Assembly (NCBI GenBank): GCA_018697195.1
Contig: CM031879.1
Location: forward strand, 26,905,660-26,969,659
Length of the DNA: 64,000 bases
DNA from: Certhia americana
Taxonomy: Eukaryota; Chordata; Aves; Passeriformes; Certhiidae
Direction: 5' to 3'
The position numbers and the translations under genes are program-made. Shown one piece after another: positions 38,403 to 49,760 of this stretch. Within the stretch, counting starts at the first letter, position 1. Every line of letters begins with the position of its first letter. Below the pieces are notes generated by a model. That model was not told where the DNA came from and ran no database searches. It saw only the letters and a list, made by a program, of their open reading frames with translations.

Positions 38403-39069
38403 CAGGAGATAAGGACCTGGGGGTTCTGGTCAACTACATCTGAACATAGGCCTGCAGAGTGCCCAGGTAGCCAAGAAGGCCAGTGGCATCCTGGCCTGTA
38501 CCAAAGTGATGTGGCCAGCAGGACCAGGGAGTGATTGTCCCTCTGTACTCAGCATTGGTGAGGCCACACTTGAGTGTTGTGTCCAGTTCTGGGCCTCTCA
38601 CCACAATAAGGACATTGAGGGGCTGGGGCTTGTCCAGAGGAGGGCAACAGAGCTGGTGAAAGGTTTGGGGAGCAAGCCATGTTAGGAGTGGCTGGAGGTG
38701 CTGAGGTTGTTTAGCCTGCAGAAGAGGAAGCTCAGAGGAGACCACATAACCCCCTACAACTCCCTGAAAGGAGCTAGCAACAAGGCAGGGATCAGCCTCT
38801 TCTCCCAGGAAAGTAACAGGACAAGAGGAAATGTGTGACAGAGAAGGTTCAAGTTGGACATCAGGTAGAAAATCTTCACTGAAAGGGTTGTCAAGAATTG
38901 GAACCGGCTACCCAAGGAAATGGTGGAGTCACTATCCCTGCAAGTATTTAAAAATTGACTGGATATGGCACTTGGTGCTATAGTTAAATTGATATGGTGG
39001 TGCTTGGTTGCAGGCTGGACTTGATGATCTTGGAGATCTTTTCCAACCTTAATAATTCTGTGATGATTC
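38403..39069 (+). mobile_element. CR1 LINE 3'-end copy, ORF2 C-terminus plus 3' tail
   Basis: This is a 5'-truncated CR1 on the plus strand. It begins in the 'EKDLGVLVD' part of ORF2 (AAGGACCTGGGGGTTCTGGT at about 38411), passes through segments equivalent to 'AKKASGIL', 'HLECCVQFWAP', 'RATELVKGL' and 'LFSLQKRKLRGD', and reaches the 'VVKNWNRLP.EMVES' C-terminus near 38888-38935. It ends with the family tail GGACTTGATGATCTTGGAGA...CCAACCTTAATAATTCTGTGATG. Numerous stops and one-base gaps break the reading frame, including GTGTGACAG in the 'RGN' segment. The 3' end is intact, so this is an ordinary dead-on-arrival insertion. No target-site duplication is obvious. Confidence 0.93.
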
Positions 39070-41198
39070 AGTGGCTGCGTCAAAGTAGTTCTGACCTAAT
39101 CACATGCCTGGCCATGCATAACTGAAATCTTCAAACCAAAGTCTTTTCTTGTAGACTGTGATGCCCATATCACAAGATCTGTGAGAGTCTTTAGACCTTA
39201 GCATTCTCTCTCCATATAACTGAAGTTTAAATAGAAGATTTTTTAAACTGCTGGAGTTTATTTAGTCCCCCAGGAGTGCCCAGTAGAGCTTTCCATTAAG
39301 AACACTCCCTTGTTTCCTATGATATCACTAATATATGTCTGTAAAACCAGTATAGTGATATTAGCAAATGCCTGATGTGAGAGGATTGAAAAGCATGTGC
39401 AAATGAGATTTGGTTTTGAATCTTCTATTCCTGGTTCAGACCGGGGTGCTTGAAAATGTTATGTGATCAAATGTTAAGCATTAGCAGTGTATTCGAGATC
39501 TGATGAATTTCTGACTTCTCAGAAAAGTACAGGCCCTTGCATCAACACAAGAGGATATCAGTGGAGTCCATGTTTATTTAAACTTTTTATTTGGATTATT
39601 TATTATTTAAATGTAATTGCAGTCAAAGAGAAATATTTTGCTTGTTTGATTGAGAGTTTCAGGCAAGTAGACAAGGTAAGTAGAACATTTTCTCCTTAGG
39701 AGCATAATGTCTTCTAGTGTTGATTATAGAACATAAAAGACATATTCTACCTCCATTTCTTAGGATTATAAACCACTAAATTGTAAGCTTCACTTACCTT
39801 ACAAATTTCAATGACAACATTAATAGAATTAGGAACTTATCTGCCTCACCAGGAGATTGTTAAAAACAGAAGCTGCAGCAACATGAAAAAAAGTTTAAAA
39901 AGATGGAAAGACATCTGTTTTTAGAGCCAAGCCTAGTTGTATTTCTTATGTTTGACGTAAGGCAGTAATTGTGGTTTTCTCTTGTTCTGCAAGATTATAC
40001 AGACCTTTTTAAAACAATGGAAGAAATTCTACCCATTATTCTATGCTTGTTTGGGTTTCATACATAATTAAAGCTGGACAAAGGCAGCCTCTGATCAGAT
40101 GCTAACAAGCAGAATCGAAAAAGTCCAGCAGCAACCTGGTGCTGATAAACAGGAATTCTGAAGTGCTGATAAGCAGAGAGCCATTGTTATCCAGGAGAGG
40201 ATTTACCAGCCTCTGTTTGGTTTGTTTGCTGGCTTCAGGGCAGGATCATCTTCTGTAAAAAATATTGAGCTTTAATTGCTCTTCAGTATGCCCAGGTTCA
40301 ATGAGCCTTGAAGCCAGTCAGATTTCCATCAGTTTCAGAGGGACTGAGATCACACTCGAGATGTGAGAAATGCCCTACATCTTTTCTCTTTCCATCCCTG
40401 CCTTTGCACAGCATTCAAGCGAATTTGAAATATGTTCTAAATTTATCCTTGCATTCCTTTTTTACCCCTGCCCTTACAAAAGCAATACATTTGAATGTTA
40501 CCACTCCTATGCAAAACCACAATGTAGTATGCAGTAGTCTCTGAAAATGTCAAGAAACCTGGATAAAATGGCTACTCTCAGTCTGGCTACATGAAACCAA
40601 AGCAGGATATAGAAGCTCCAACAAAATTTACTTGCGCTGGCTCTATATGTTGAGGTGTGAGGAAGTTAGTGAGAAAGGTGAGGTTTTCCCCAGGCTGCGC
40701 AGAAGCAGGAGCTATTCTGGAAGTGTTACAGTATCTCACACAGCTGATGTGCATCTCCTGACAACATACAGAGCAGTTAGATTAGCACTGCTAAGGATGC
40801 CATCCCCCCCCAGACAATGTCCTTTTTCTTAGTAAACAACAGTATTGTTGAATGAAGAACCTGCACATTCCACATGCATATTTCTAGCACCCAGCATACT
40901 CCTGAAGCCTTCCCAACTGGCCTCAGCCTAAGACAGACCCTCTGTCACCTGGAATAGGGAGGAGAGTAGAACTAGGCTCGTTAAGCAATAGTAAGGTTAT
41001 TGCTGATGTTGGTGCTCATAAGACTCTCACAGTGCTGAGTGTGGAACTAGATGCAGAAGAATTGAAGCCATGAAGGACAAATTGCCTTAAAAGATATTTG
41101 TACCTAATAGGTATTGATGGACCAATTTTTACATCTAAACTATGTGCAGAAATACTATGCTTTCGAGGTAAAACAATGCTCTTTCTAAGTATCTCCTG
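39070..41198. other. Anonymous DNA between two CR1 copies
   Basis: No gene or recognisable repeat was found. Open frames are at most about 78 codons (40308-40544). An eight-base C run lies near 40805. Confidence 0.5.
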
Positions 41199-41230
41199 CT
41201 TGACTTAACTTTATCACCTTTTATGACCAG

Positions 41231-41932
41231 GTGATCCATCTAGTGAATGAGGGAAAAGCTGTGGATGTTGCCTACCTGAACTTCAGTAGAGCTTTTGACA
41301 CTGTCTCCCATATCACGCCCTTGGAGAAGCTGACAGCCTCTGGCTTAGGATGGTGTGCTCTTTTCTTGGTAGAAAGCTGTCTGGATGGCTGGGCCCAGAG
41401 AGCTGTGGTGCATGGAGTTACATCCAGCTGGTGGCCAGGCACCAGTGGTGTTCCCCAGGGATCAGTACCAGGGCCAGTCCTGTTTAATATCTTTATCAAT
41501 TATCTGGATAATGAGATCGAGTGCACTCTCAGCAAGTTCACAGGTGACACACCAAGTGGGGTGGATGTGTTGATCTGCCAGAGGGCAGGAAGATTCTGCA
41601 GAAGGATCTGGACAGGTTGGACTGATGGCCAAGGCCAATTGTATAAGAATCAACAAGGTAAAGTATCAGGCCCAGCACATGTGTGGGTCAGAACAGTTCC
41701 TTGCAGTGCTACAGACCTGGGTAAGAGGTCTGGAAAACTGTTCAGCAGAAAAGGATCTGGAGAGGCTGACCAACAGCCAGCTCAACATGAGCCAGCAGAG
41801 TGCTCAGGTGACCAAGGGCCAATGATATCCAGGACTATGAGGATTGTCTCAAGGAACTCAGGTTGTTTAGTCTGGAGAAAAGGAAGCTCAGGGGAAACCA
41901 TATTACTCTCTGCAACCACCTGTCAAGAATGA
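41231..41932 (+). pseudogene. CR1 ORF2 reverse-transcriptase pseudogene
   Basis: A 233-codon open frame covers the CR1 reverse-transcriptase core. Visible in order are AYLNFSRAFDTVSH (motif A, with the catalytic FD at its start), VTSSWWPGTSGVPQGSVPGP (motif B, PQGS), FNIFINYLDNEIECTLSKF and then FTGDTPSG, where the active-site box should read FADD. The first catalytic aspartate is replaced by glycine (GGT at 41543-41545) and the alanine by threonine. From about 41600 the family sequence continues in the next frame (AKANCIRINKVKYQ, from 41628), so the tail of this open frame is frameshifted and meaningless. The initiating methionine is incidental. The full-length family enzyme is about 900 residues; this piece could not support retrotransposition. 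Confidence 0.88.
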
Positions 41933-42422
41933 GTTTTTGTGTTGCTGAAAGAATCACCAGAGAAAGTATTGTCAAAAACAGGCTTGATATAAAAGTGAAA
42001 GTGTGACAGGGTTTGTTGGCAAGGTTCACTCTTCTAATTGCTAGACGTTTGAAGCTACAGAGAAAAAATTGGACTAAAATCTAAAATCAATCAATCTAAA
42101 ACTAAAATCAATCAAAAATTATATACATGGAGGCTGGCTCCATAATGATGGAAAAGGCTAAGGATGAGAAAAAAGAATAAAAAGGAATAAGGGAGACCCT
42201 CCTGTTGAGGCACAGGATTCAGAGTGAACTTTCTTGGCAAACTTATCCTTGGACTTGACAGGGTTTGACAGCACTTAACATTTAATCAACAGCCTGATTT
42301 AAATTTAACTAAAGTTTCTGCAGAATTTACTATGAGCACAACAGTAACACTCTTACAGGCCTAACAAACTCATAAATATTATGTATGTATGTCTGTGAGG
42401 ACACGGACAGTTGTACTATCAT
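41932..42422. mobile_element. LTR-like insertion nested inside the CR1 copy (probable solo ERV LTR)
   Basis: About 490 bp interrupt the CR1 between 'ctctctgcaaccacctg' on the left and 'acctgaaggga' on the right. A 5-bp ACCTG at both junctions could be the target-site duplication typical of many retroviral elements. The strongest candidate LTR core starts at TGTGACAGGGTTTGTTGG (from about 42003) and ends near ...GTACTATCA (about 42413), giving the usual TG...CA ends, but these ends do not sit exactly on the ACCTG repeats. The first 70 bp (41932-42002) may be additional sequence or rearranged CR1. Resemblance to passerine ERV LTRs is from memory. No internal retroviral gene is present. Strand is not determined. 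Confidence 0.5.
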
Positions 42423-42740
42423 GTTACCTGAAGGGATGCTGTGGTAAGGTGGGGGTCAGTCTCTTCTCACAGATAACAAGCAATAGGACAAGGGGAAATG
42501 ACCTCAAGTTGCACCAAGGGAGTCTCAGTTTGGATATTAGGAAACATTTCTGCGGTGAAATAGTGGTTAAGAATTAAGTGGAACAGGCTGCCCAGTGAAG
42601 TGGTAGAGTCACCATTCCTGAAAGTATTCAAAAACTGAGTAGATGAGGTAATTTACAGTACAGTTTAGAGGGCATGGTGGTCAAAGTTTGGACTTCATGA
42701 TCTTGGAGGTCTTCTCCAGCCTAAATGATTCTATGATCTT

Positions 42741-45700
42741 AAAGAAGTACACTGTAAGTGGTCAAATGAGCAAAGAGCAGGTTCTGGAATGAGGAGCATT
42801 TGTTTGTGCCTTGGGCATGTAAATTCCCTTTGAAGTCCCTGGAGATCTAGCCAGGAGACCCTGGCAGTCTGGAGACCAATTCAGTTTGCTTGAGACACCC
42901 AATAGATTCAGGGACTACTTGACAGAATTCCAACCCAAGAGAGTCTCTCTAGCTCTGTTCCTTCTGCTGGTGAGGACTGTCTAACTTACCTGTCCATAAT
43001 GTCTGGTGGTGCCTGAGATAGCCTGGGTTATCCCTGCTCCCCAGGAGTCTGTGTCCCTAGCAGGCACTCTGTCATAGGTGCCACCTTGAGCAAATGCCCG
43101 CGGCACCCCAAGGCATCTCAAGTAGACATCTGTGATCATATGATTGAATTGACTCATGTTTTAGAGAACTCCCACAAAAAAAAAAAAGAAACAAACACAG
43201 AAGCAACATTTCATAAGAGCTTTTATTTAGTGTAAGTCTCAGGTATATACCAGAAAAGGACTTTGTGCAACTAACATTGTCTCTGTAGGGGCAGCAGTGG
43301 TGAGATCACAAACCCAGCTCATTTACAAAAACTGACTTAATGAAATCCCTTGGGATTTCCTCACAATTGGATGGAGTGGGGAAAGCCTGAAAACCAGACA
43401 TCTGCCAGACCCAGGAGGCCTCGAGACCTCGACCTTACCAAAGGTACTATCAGACAAACATCTGAAAGAAAGGAAGCAAAACCTCTGAATGTTAGCTCCT
43501 CTGAATGGAGTTAGGACAAGACTTGCATACCTTTGGTTCCTTTGGAAGAGTGGGGGATTGCCAAGGCAATTGTTAGTTATCTTTTAAGTGATTTTACTTA
43601 AGCATCTTTGTCTGGGGGATCTGGCTCTCTGGAAGACTAATAAAAATCTGATTGATCACTCTTGCCATCTGTGATTACAGAATTCCTCCACATTTTTAAA
43701 TCACCCTGTGGTAACAAGGGCTTGGAATTTTAATAGAAAAATTAAAAATAAAATCCATTTTTTAAACTTGCAGCAAAGACATGAATAAATCTAAAAGAAC
43801 TATGATAATTCATAAACTACAGGAGGTAACTAATTCAGTAAATATTACTAAACATTATTTGAAATAATAGGATGCAACATATAGGGATACCTAATCTCTG
43901 GTTGTCATCATAGGGAGTGTGAGTAGTTACAATGCAAACAAAATTTATGCACTAGACTCCCCTGTGTTAGATTTATCCAGAAAAAAAAGTATCTTTAAAT
44001 AGTTTTCTGCTTCTCTTTATTGTCATTGACTATTAATGGCTGGATGAAAATCAAAACTTAGAATTAAAACTTCACACCAAAATAAATTACAAAGGTTGTA
44101 GTCTGTGTTCTGAAATATTTTCTCTTTTTCTTGATCATTAAAAATACTTCCTGGAGCTAACTTCACACAGCTCACAGTTCTAAAAACTTTGTTCTGGTTT
44201 GTTAAAATACAAATTCCCAGTCTATGGAGTCAAGTCTTATAATCTGCCTTAGAGGCTTTTCTTCTGCCTGGGGACTCACGTGAGTAAAGCAAGAAGGATT
44301 TGGCAATATTTTTATTTTGAAGTAAGTCTACTTGCAGGAAATTTGTTTCTAATCTAGGTTTATTTCTGAGTTGTCTACTGTCCAATATAGGTTTCTTAAA
44401 CAGCATTTATTATCTCCATTATTGTATATTTTTATTATACTAGTGCCTAAAGACCTTTACAAGGTTTGCAATTCTATTGAAGTAGATGGTGAATAAATAG
44501 GAAAATAAAAAGATAATGTGTGCCCTGGAGGCCTTACTGTTGATAAATATTTGCTTAGTTGTTTCAAGAAATAATATTCTGCACATGGCTTGTTTGAAGC
44601 TATTTATTTCAGCTGTCCACTGCAAGGGTTACCCTGCATCCTGCCTCACAGCCCACTTATTTTGTTCCCAAACTGATGACAAACCTTTTATGCAATAGAA
44701 AGATGAATGGTGAACAGTAAATAGTACATTTCCTAGAGGAATTTCTGGGCAAATGACCACCTGTGCTAAAAACAGTAAAACACTGAGGACTCATAAATAT
44801 TCACAAAAACATTTGACAGTTCTCCAAATGTTTGCAAATTAACAACATGACTCTACAAATAAAGATGACACCATGCATTTCTGGAAAAAAATTAGAATAT
44901 ATAGATGCACTGTTCAATGTTGTGTGCTTCCAGGTGCTTTCTGTTAACAAACCTTCTTCCTTTTGAATGATTTTTTCATCTCACTTCTTGAAATAAATAC
45001 TAGCACATATGCCACTGTCAAACACTTTCTTGAAAACAGCAGTAGCACTCTTGGCTCAAGACAGAGTTTTCCAGTGACACCGTGCATTTCAAACAGAGTA
45101 CCAAGCACAAGAAATATGGCCAGGGCAGCATCTTTATAGAGACCTCCAACAGAGATGGTCTGGAATGGAAATTCTTCTCAGGAGGGTAATAATTCAGGAA
45201 TGTTGTTGTAAACCTGCTGACATCCATTCCTATTAAGAGGAAACGTGCATTAAATTCTTTCCTCTTCTGGAAACATCTGTACACAGACACCCTCTTTTTT
45301 CTCAACATGTCCAGAAAACAGCAGTAGCCAACACGGACCCTTGTGCATCCAAGCAATTAAACCCACTGCAATTAGAAATAGGCCATTTAAGATAATAGCA
45401 TTTTCGAGCAATGAAGAAAAGCCACAGGTGGCAAATCATGCACTGAAAAGATTTGCTAAACACACCAGAAGACCAAAGATATGTAATTGCACACTTTGTT
45501 GATCGAACAATGGGGATATAAGCACATCTTTTTCAAAAGAACTCAACAAAAAAGGCAAAGAATAATCTGAGATGGTAATATAACACAAACCTGTTTCTGA
45601 ATAGAGTGATTCAGACAAAGTTATAAACAGTACAAGGAAAAGAGGAAATAATTTGTGTGATTACAACAATGTATTACTAATAATAACAAAGCAGAAATAG

Positions 45701-46723
45701 TTCAGTGAAATGAAACTTCTAAAATGTTTCTAAAAACAGAAGAAAAAAGGTTGAAATGCAGAATGTTAGAACTCCTTACATTTCTAACTCAGAAGCAGAA
45801 AGACTGCATACTATTTATATGACATAAAAAAAAGTTCATGGCTTCTTTTCTGTGATACATAAGCAATTTCAGACTTTAAAGAGCTCACAGTCTAAGCATC
45901 AGATTTCTCAAATGATACCACCAGTCACAAAGTTTAGTATCCTGAGTACTCCTTTTCTGAAACTAATCTTTAACTCACCTACTGTTCCTGTTCTGTTAGT
46001 GTTCATGGAAAAAGATGACACACAGAGCATTCTTAGATTGATGCTGTGATTACACAATGGACACGCTGAATGCTAGAAATTAAATAATCAATACTGCTCC
46101 CCAATTAGAAGTAAGATTGGCACAACAGGCTGTTAAAACATATAACAATCAAATATATAGACTAAAATATTAATTGCTTATCTAATGACCCTTTCAGTAA
46201 TATATTTATTTTTTAATGTACTAGAAGAGGTTTTTTCTCTCCTTACATATTACTGAGAGCTTCTTAGGACTTTGTAGCCCTGGTCTTACCAGAATGAAAA
46301 AAACACTGGTGTATTTCTGATACAAAACCCTAATGAAAGTTGCTGAACAGAGAGCCATCTCCCCTGTTCTTTACACAAAAAGGAAATGAGATTTTCCAAT
46401 GTAGTAACTACCTAGAACATTTCATTTCACACCGTTAGCTGCATCAGAAGATGTTGGAAACTAGAAAAATTAGGAAGATAAACAGAGAAATCAGTAGAAA
46501 TTCTTACTTGTGAAATAAAATCAAGTTAAGTGGATGCTGCAGTCAATCAGATATTACTTGAATTTATAGGTGAATGTGACACCAAAAGTTAATTTACTAT
46601 AGAGAAAGGAAGAGCTGCATCTGCAGCCTTTGACTGACTGTTATCACACCCTGTCTTCCCAGGTCTCTTTAGGGTCCTTTTACTGCTATTCATTCCTTCC
46701 TTACCCGCATTTCATTTTCTTCT

Positions 46724-46756
<33 letters not shown>

Positions 46757-47289
46757 CCCCAAGTAAAGTTTCATATTATTTTATCTCTAGGAAAGCCCAG
46801 CAACTGGCTTTTTAAGGTAGAACCATTCATGGACATGAGGACATGTACTCCAGGGGAGCTGAAAAACAAGTCACCTGAGCAAGGATTTGAATTTAGCCCA
46901 CTTATGAAGAAATGCTGATATAATCTACTTTTTGAAAAGACTCTTCTGTGCAGACCAGAAAGTGGAGGAAGTAGAAAGCTTTCTGACTACTAAATGTTTC
47001 CCATTTATCGTGGCTTCTGTGATATCCTGGCAGAGATTGATTTATAAAGCCAGTGGTCCTTAGTAGTTGCTAGGAAACAGTGCTCTGCACTCCATCTGCA
47101 CACGAAGGGATGTGCAGCTAGAAACTGTGGTTTCTAATGGAGTAATTCTTCTGACTTCAGCCTTGCACAGAGAAATAACATTTCATGGTTTCTCCAAAAC
47201 AACACAAACAAGTTTTCGTCCTGTGTGCATATATTGTGGCTAAAACCAAGTTCAGCTAAATGGAGCACTTGGTAACTTTTTCCCCCAGG
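42741..47289. other. Anonymous DNA with a GC-richer block and a long T run
   Basis: No gene is recognised. A block at about 42790-43700 is less AT-rich than its surroundings and contains CpGs (CCCGCGGC near 43097, CCTCGAGACCTCGACC near 43421). A 12-base A run at about 43171 is followed by GAAACAAACACAG. A 31-base T run at 46726-46756 is listed separately. Open frames reach about 112 codons (45018-45356, minus) with no family features. Confidence 0.5.
46726..46756. repeat. 31-base T homopolymer
   Basis: An uninterrupted T run is preceded by a CT-rich stretch (TTCTTCTTC) and followed by CCCC. It could be the antisense poly-A tail of a minus-strand retroposed sequence lying at higher coordinates (46757 onward), but no retroposon body is recognisable there. 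Confidence 0.9.
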
Positions 47290-49760
47290 TCAAATGACCT
47301 GGTGCACATTTCAAGTACAGAATTTATTCTTTACAGAAATTTAGAAAATCCAGGGATAAGCTGGGAGGGAATTCCTGGGTCATATATCCAGTCCTTTGAT
47401 ATTTCTGGCTATCTACATAGTCACCTCCTTACATTTATCAAGCTCCATTTTAAAATAAGATAGGACTTTGTGCACTACAAATTCCACTGGTAAATACTAG
47501 CCCTCTTTTAATGTGTAACATAAATTTATTCATGGATTTTCTGGGGGGCTGGATGTTGTGAACATTTTAATTTCAGCTAAATGGCTTTCTTGTCCTTTTT
47601 TTATCTTATCAATGCATGTATAGGCAGTGATCTTATCTCCTCTAACTCTGCTTTTGTTTGACTAACCAAACCCAACAAAAGCCCCTTACTCCTGTACTGT
47701 GAGTTCTCTTTTCCTCTTGTATCGTGATGCAGCACTTTTCTGTACTTCTTTCTTTGAATTTTTCTTTAGTGAATGTTGGTGAACATTAATGTGCATAGTG
47801 ATTACAAGTAACATATGATGGTGCATGGGTGCTTTCTCCTCTCTACTGGAAATACCTCTCCTGATACTTTCTGCTGTATGACTTTTTATTTTTTTTTGGT
47901 CACACCAGTGGCTCAGACACATCCGGTGACTGAAAAATACAAACTCAACAATTTTTTCTTTTTTCCTCCCCGTTCTCAGTGGGTAGCAACCATTCTTGCT
48001 ATTCCTTCTTTAAAGAATTGCCTTAGTTTCTGTTCTAACTTATCTAATTCCACTGTATAATTGCTGGCATCAAGTTAACCAGATTTCTACTGAATTTGCC
48101 CCATTGATATGCTTTGTACCTTCAAAAAATTTAATTATTGCACATTGACTTCTTGATCACTAATAAAAGGAATTAAGGAACATCTTTTGAAATCTTGTTT
48201 TAGTGTGTTAGTTTCCCTTTCAGCATAATCCATGGCTGTCTGTCCTTTGAGGAATTCCTTGTACTAATTTTCATGTCAAGGAATACCTAGCCACAATATG
48301 AAATATTTTACTGAAGAATAGGTAGGCTACACCTACTCTGTTGCTATTTCTTTTTTCCTTGGGAAAAAAATCAGTCATTAGAGAAGCCTAAAACTTGGTC
48401 ACCTTTAGTACACTGATATTGTATTTAGGAATATCCTCATGACTTTCATTTTCCCGAAAATATTCCACCAGAATAGTTGGTCTGTGGCTGCTAAGTTTGC
48501 CCTTTAGCATGTGTTTGTAACTGACCCTTGCTGGCCTCCGTTCAGATGGCCATACCAACTTGGCGAGTTCTGAGGCAACATTTGTGGAGCCATTTCCACT
48601 TTCTATTATCCTGTTTCCCATAAACCGTCCTGCTGTCACATTTCTGTTTCACCTGCTTTTCTTCAGAGGTAGAGAAAAAAGTGGGTTTTGTTTGGGGACC
48701 AGCCCTACACTACCCTTACATAGTGTCCTTACTCTTTTTTCCTAGCTCTTTATTTATGATGACTGGAGAACCTTTTACTCTTTCTTTTGATTTTTCAAGG
48801 TCTAAATTATCCCTGCATTCCACAGTTCACGTTCTAGTTTTTCACCTTCAATCCTCCAAGTTCTGGTCTCTTTCTGAGCCATTCTCTTCTAACTCTGATC
48901 TCAAACATCTTTTGATAATTTTCAACAGTCTGTTTAGTAGAATTATTTTTTTAGAGAGGTCTGGAGTTCTATTGCCTAAGAATACAAATTTCAGACCAGC
49001 ACTCTATCCCAATTCAGTGTCTTTGCTGTTCAGAGTGAATTACTATGATATAGTCCTCCCCTTTACAGCCTAACAGCATGACTACCAACTCATCTTTGTA
49101 AGTACTGCCATTTAATTTAAATTGGAATTGGTTCACCTGATAGTTTTTTGTCATCACCTGATAGTGCATTAATCTCTCCATTACTTTCTGTATAATAACT
49201 TTGCAACTTGTCCGTCACCAACTTAAAATAGTATAAACTCTTAGCAGTTCCATTAGCTTCTTCAAACAGGAGATTTTTAGCCTCCACTCTGAAAAATTAC
49301 TAGATTCTTCTGTGGATGTAACATCTGTTGTCCAGTCCATGAATGTGGAGTTTAAACTCTCCCATAATGATACAATCACCAGGTAGCTTTATCTCTCTCA
49401 TAATGTTAAAGTAACCCCAAGTTCAGCATTCATTGTAGAACCCATTCCCTTTCCCACTACAGAACCCTTTCCCAACACATTCTGATATAAGCTGATCCTG
49501 TATTATCCGTACTATTAATTGACATTTCTTTACTGCCAGCCATATTCTTAATATATAATGCTACCACATTATCTGTACAATTGCTTCTGCATTCCTTTCA
49601 CAGTGTGTACCCTGTAGTTCTTGCACTCCAGTTGCAATTAGTATTCTATCTTGTTTCTGCTATCCCTCTAGTATCCTGTTTCATGTCATGCATCAATAAG
49701 CCTTACTTCTTCCATCTTTGTGTTCAGGTAGCTTTGTTGCATCTGTTACTGCCATCTCCC
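47290..49760 (-). mobile_element. Ancient CR1/L3-clade LINE relic, antisense
   Basis: Two recognisable ends of an old LINE lie on the minus strand in the right order. At high coordinates (about 49180-49760) is the endonuclease domain of ORF2. At low coordinates (about 47290-47940) is sequence resembling the antisense 3' part of an old CR1 family: GGTCATATATCCAGTCCTTTGA, CATAGTCACCTCCTTACATTTATCAAGCTCC and TACTGGAAATACCTCTCCTGATAC. Their spacing and shared orientation suggest one element of about 2.5 kb. The reverse-transcriptase part between (47.95-49.15 kb) is not recognisable and is probably decayed or partly deleted. Two independent fragments are the alternative. Divergence is high, indicating an insertion that predates modern bird orders. 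Confidence 0.55.
49180..49760 (-). pseudogene. CR1/L3 ORF2 endonuclease-domain relic
   Basis: The minus strand reads, in one frame, TTGYTL, a stop, then KECRSNCTDNVVALYIKNMA at about 49540-49610. This matches the APE-type endonuclease segment 'GYxLxRKDR...GGVALYI'. About 170 bp further on it reads IIMGEFKLHIHGLDN at about 49325-49370, matching the catalytic 'VxMGDFNxPxIDWxN' segment. The catalytic GDFN box has become GEFK and several stops are present, so it is dead. The domain normally nicks target DNA for insertion. Identification rests on the two motifs and their correct spacing and order. Confidence 0.65.

Larger units (their letters stand above)
41199..42740 (+). mobile_element. CR1 LINE fragment, RT domain to 3' tail, interrupted by an LTR-like insertion
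   Basis: This is the longest recent CR1 copy in the window. It enters ORF2 just before the AFDTVSH segment (41291-41311) and is colinear with the family to about 41931 ('RKLRGNHITLCNHL'). The sequence then changes for about 490 bp, and CR1 resumes at about 42423 with ACCTGAAGGGATGCTGT. The C-terminal 'NDLKLHQGSLSLDIRK' segment follows, and the tail GATCTTGGAGGTCTTCTCCAGCCTAAATGATTCTATGATC ends at 42740. The CR1 sequence resumes about where it stopped, so the middle block is a later insertion. The CR1 parts total about 1.05 kb. Confidence 0.9.

Noticed and set aside
48388..48639. 83-codon minus-strand frame inside the old LINE region as a gene
   Set aside because: It shows no recognisable motif and lies between LINE endonuclease and 3' remnants, so it is more likely decayed element sequence.
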